From assembly GCF_016625195.1 (NCBI RefSeq), contig NZ_JACVUP010000003.1, positions 1-64,000 of the forward strand: DNA of 64,000 nt, given 5' to 3'. The position numbers and the translations under genes were made by a program. Shown here one piece after another: positions 61,977-64,000 of this stretch. The notes under the pieces are model-generated. The model was given only the letters and a program-made list of their open reading frames with translations, was not told the DNA's origin and ran no database searches. Positions within the stretch are counted from its first letter, which is position 1; each line of letters opens with the position of its first letter. The DNA comes from Erwinia sp. S63. GTDB lineage: Bacteria; Pseudomonadota; Gammaproteobacteria; Enterobacterales; Enterobacteriaceae.

Positions 61977-63566
61977 TTATACTGCACGCTTAGGCGCTTT
62001 GTCAGTTAACCAGGTATGGTCGAGACGGAACACGGCACCACGCGGATGCAGATGATAGCCGCCGACGTAATCACGGCTGGCAGCCAGCAAATCGAAGAAG
62101 GTCGGAATCAGCGAAGGCACTTCGTCATGCATCAACTGTTGTGCTTTACCGTACAGCGTGGTGCGCTGGGCATCATCGTTGGTTTCACGGGCAGCGTTGA
62201 CCGCGCTATCGAAATCGGCGTTGTTCCAGCGGGTTTCGTTCCATGATGCGGTCGAGGTATACAGCAGCGAGAACACCGCATCCGGCGTCGGTTGCATGTT
62301 GTAGAAGCCGACGTAGAAGTTGCCTTTTTTCCATACCTGATCGAGATAAGTGCTGTGCGCCATGGTCTGCACATCAATGCGGAAGCCGCCCTGCTTGGCC
62401 ATCTCACGTAGCGCAATACCCAACTGAGTGCGAGTAGCCGGTTTATCCGAGGCAATCAGCGTCAAATCGAGGCCGTTGGGATATCCCGCATCCGCCAGTA
62501 ACGCCTTGGCTTTGCTGTAATCCACCGCTTTTTTCGCCAGATTGGCGAAGTAAGGGTAAGAAGCGTTGATTGGCGTATCGTTGCCGGCTGAACCCAAACC
62601 ATCCGCCACGAAATCGACTGACGCCTGACGATCCACGCACAGTGCCAGCGCCTGACGCACGCGCACATCGTTAAAAGGCTTCTGATCGCAGCCCATGTTC
62701 ACATTCAGGAACTGACCCGAGGCCACGCGCAGCGGCAACACGCCAGACGATTTAGAAAGGCGGGCAAACTCACTCGACTGTGCGCTTAGCATCAAGTCGG
62801 TATCGCCGGAGATAAGGGCCGAGCTTTCCGCGATGCCATCGGGATAGACCACCACTTCCACGCCATCCAGATACGGGCGCGCCGGATCGTAGTAATGCGG
62901 GTTGCGCTTCACCACAATTTTGCGTTCAGGATCGTAAGAGACCAGCTGGAACGGACCGGCACCGAGCGAGGCTTTGGTGAGTTTGTCGTACTGACCCTGC
63001 GCAATGCTGGCGGGAATGATTTTGGCATCGGGATAGGCCAGCATCACCGGCAGGTCAGCGTAAGGGGCATCGGTTTCGATCAGCACGGTGTTGGCATCTT
63101 TGGCACTCACCGCTTTGATCGGACCGATGTTATGCAGGGCCGGAGAAGCATTCTTTGGATCCAGCAGCGCCTGCAAACTGGCCACCACATCTGCTGAGGT
63201 TAAGGCCGTGCCGTCACTGAACTTGAGGTTTGGACGCAGGGTGAAGGTCCACTGCTTCAAATCAGCACTCGCCTGCCAGGATTGCGCCAAATCCGCTTCG
63301 GCCTTCATCTCCTGAGTCAAACGCGTTAAGCCGCTGTACAACAACTCCGCGACCAGATACTCGGGATTGACGCGCACCTGATGCGGATTCAGCACGCTGA
63401 CCGCCTGATCGACACTAATACGTAACACGCCGCCTTTACGTGGCGTGCCGCCCGGCGTCGCGCTGGCCACCGCTGCGGCATGGGCCGAGAACGACCAGGG
63501 CAGCATCGCCGCACTGGTCAGAGCGGTAGAGCTGGCAATAAACTGTCTGCGGTTTAACCCTTTCAT
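61977..63566 (-). CDS. Peptide-binding protein (SBP family 5), Tat signal
   Basis: A 529-residue extracellular solute-binding protein of the DppA/DdpA/OppA family. The N-terminus MKGLNRRQFIASSTALTSAA carries a twin-arginine motif (NRRQFIAS), so it is probably exported folded by the Tat system, which is unusual for OppA-type proteins. The family segments are present: LKQWTFTLRPNLKFSDGTAL (about 95-114) and YDPARPYLDGVEVVVYPDG. The start at 63566 is preferred over 63575. Genomic context indicates a peptide or a D-Ala-containing compound as ligand. Confidence 0.92.
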   Translation of the reverse strand: MKGLNRRQFIASSTALTSAAMLPWSFSAHAAAVASATPGGTPRKGGVLRISVDQAVSVLNPHQVRVNPEYLVAELLYSGLTRLTQEMKAEADLAQSWQASADLKQWTFTLRPNLKFSDGTALTSADVVASLQALLDPKNASPALHNIGPIKAVSAKDANTVLIETDAPYADLPVMLAYPDAKIIPASIAQGQYDKLTKASLGAGPFQLVSYDPERKIVVKRNPHYYDPARPYLDGVEVVVYPDGIAESSALISGDTDLMLSAQSSEFARLSKSSGVLPLRVASGQFLNVNMGCDQKPFNDVRVRQALALCVDRQASVDFVADGLGSAGNDTPINASYPYFANLAKKAVDYSKAKALLADAGYPNGLDLTLIASDKPATRTQLGIALREMAKQGGFRIDVQTMAHSTYLDQVWKKGNFYVGFYNMQPTPDAVFSLLYTSTASWNETRWNNADFDSAVNAARETNDDAQRTTLYGKAQQLMHDEVPSLIPTFFDLLAASRDYVGGYHLHPRGAVFRLDHTWLTDKAPKRAV

Positions 63567-63596
63567 CGCGCACATCTTCTCTTCCTCGTTAGTTTG

Positions 63597-64000
63597 TTAA
63601 ATACCCTGGGTTGGCTGAAACTCATCGGCGAGATACGCCAGAATGGACTGCGAAAGTGCTATAACATCTGCCATCGTTGTGAACTCATCGGCGGCATGAA
63701 TGCGGTTATCGGGGCGGGCTAATCCGCCCAAGAGAATTTCCTGAATACCGGCCTGCTGAACCCAACCCATATCCGAACTGGTTGAGGATCCCCAGGGTTT
63801 AAACTCCTCCGCTTTAAAACCAAATCCCTGACTCAGTGCGGCCTGCCAGCGTGGCCAGTGCGGGCCATCAGGATTGGCCACCGGGGCCAGATGACCAATC
63901 ATTTGCACGCTGACATCAAGCGCTGGGCTGCCTTGCATCGCTTTTTGGATGCAGTGGGTCAACTCCTGCCAGACGTTGTCAAACGCCTCTTCCGGGGCAT
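63597..64000 (-). CDS. M20-family peptidase, C-terminal part (runs off the window)
   Basis: The minus-strand frame is open from the window edge (64000) to 63597 and ends in an M20-type C-terminus. GSSTSSDMGWVQQAGIQEIL and LLGGLARPDNRIHAADEFTT are typical; the His in RIHAADEF is the usual zinc ligand, unlike the copy at 57326. The fragment shows about 133 residues. It is the first visible gene of the peptide operon, 31 bp upstream of the binding-protein gene. Confidence 0.85.
   Translation of the reverse strand, partial: APEEAFDNVWQELTHCIQKAMQGSPALDVSVQMIGHLAPVANPDGPHWPRWQAALSQGFGFKAEEFKPWGSSTSSDMGWVQQAGIQEILLGGLARPDNRIHAADEFTTMADVIALSQSILAYLADEFQPTQGI

Overview
The window looks like chromosome or large-plasmid DNA of an enterobacterium, most likely an Erwiniaceae member close to Pantoea or Erwinia. 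The protein types (PagP, MntP, BrnQ, FhuB/FhuD, DdpX, AriR-like and KGG-type stress proteins), the moderate GC content and the many short operons and divergent regulator/target pairs support this. The genus is an inference. No rRNA, tRNA, replication, conjugation or intact insertion sequence was recognised.

From 1 to about 10.7 kb lies a patchwork of small accessory modules. These are an RNA 2'-phosphotransferase (KptA), a LysR regulator divergent from a GlcG-like protein/ABM monooxygenase/quinone-oxidoreductase operon, a YjaB-like acetyltransferase, a LysR/RhtB exporter pair, the manganese exporter MntP with a ZIP-like transporter, and a LysR/nitroreductase pair. Two gene relics sit between them: an OmpC-type porin fragment and an internally deleted VOC-family gene. 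From 11.2 to 17.3 kb is one giant autotransporter (about 2,000 residues). From 17.5 to 19.6 kb is an AT-rich island with one unrecognised 604-residue protein whose C-terminal part resembles a nuclease. It lies against a truncated AsnC-type regulator and a truncated DUF2000 gene that ends in a perfect 21-bp inverted repeat. From 20.3 to 25.7 kb the DNA is gene-poor and holds small stress-type genes, a glycine-rich membrane protein and a metalloprotease-like protein. Copies of one partly palindromic intergenic repeat are scattered from 0.1 to 28.9 kb and were not seen further on.

From 25.8 kb the window becomes more compact: an Lrp/RhtB exporter pair, BrnQ with a small membrane protein, and a secreted hydrolase. 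The most unusual feature follows. A clear thiamine pyrophosphate (TPP) riboswitch at 33486-33600 stands directly upstream of a LuxE-like/LuxC-like/short-chain-dehydrogenase operon with no luciferase genes. Together these enzymes could reduce a carboxylic acid to an aldehyde and then an alcohol under thiamine control.

From 34 to 45.6 kb are two small unknown genes, a P2-type cation ATPase, an RND efflux operon (preceded by a 36-residue membrane protein and ending in an acyltransferase), and PagP translationally coupled to a membrane-anchored hydrolase. From 45.8 to 53 kb are an orphan ParD antitoxin with a nine-codon toxin relic and an iron-siderophore locus: Fur box, FecI-like sigma factor, FecR-like anti-sigma factor, FhuA/FoxA-type TonB receptor, FhuD-like and FhuB-like transporters, but no FhuC ATPase. 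A GlxA/FtrA-type regulator divergent from a DHA2 exporter follows. The last 8 kb is a single minus-strand operon for peptide import and processing. It encodes a Tat-exported binding protein, two permeases, a fused double ATPase, a DdpX dipeptidase, an ordinary M20 peptidase running off the window end, and M20- and M24-fold proteins whose metal-binding residues look replaced.
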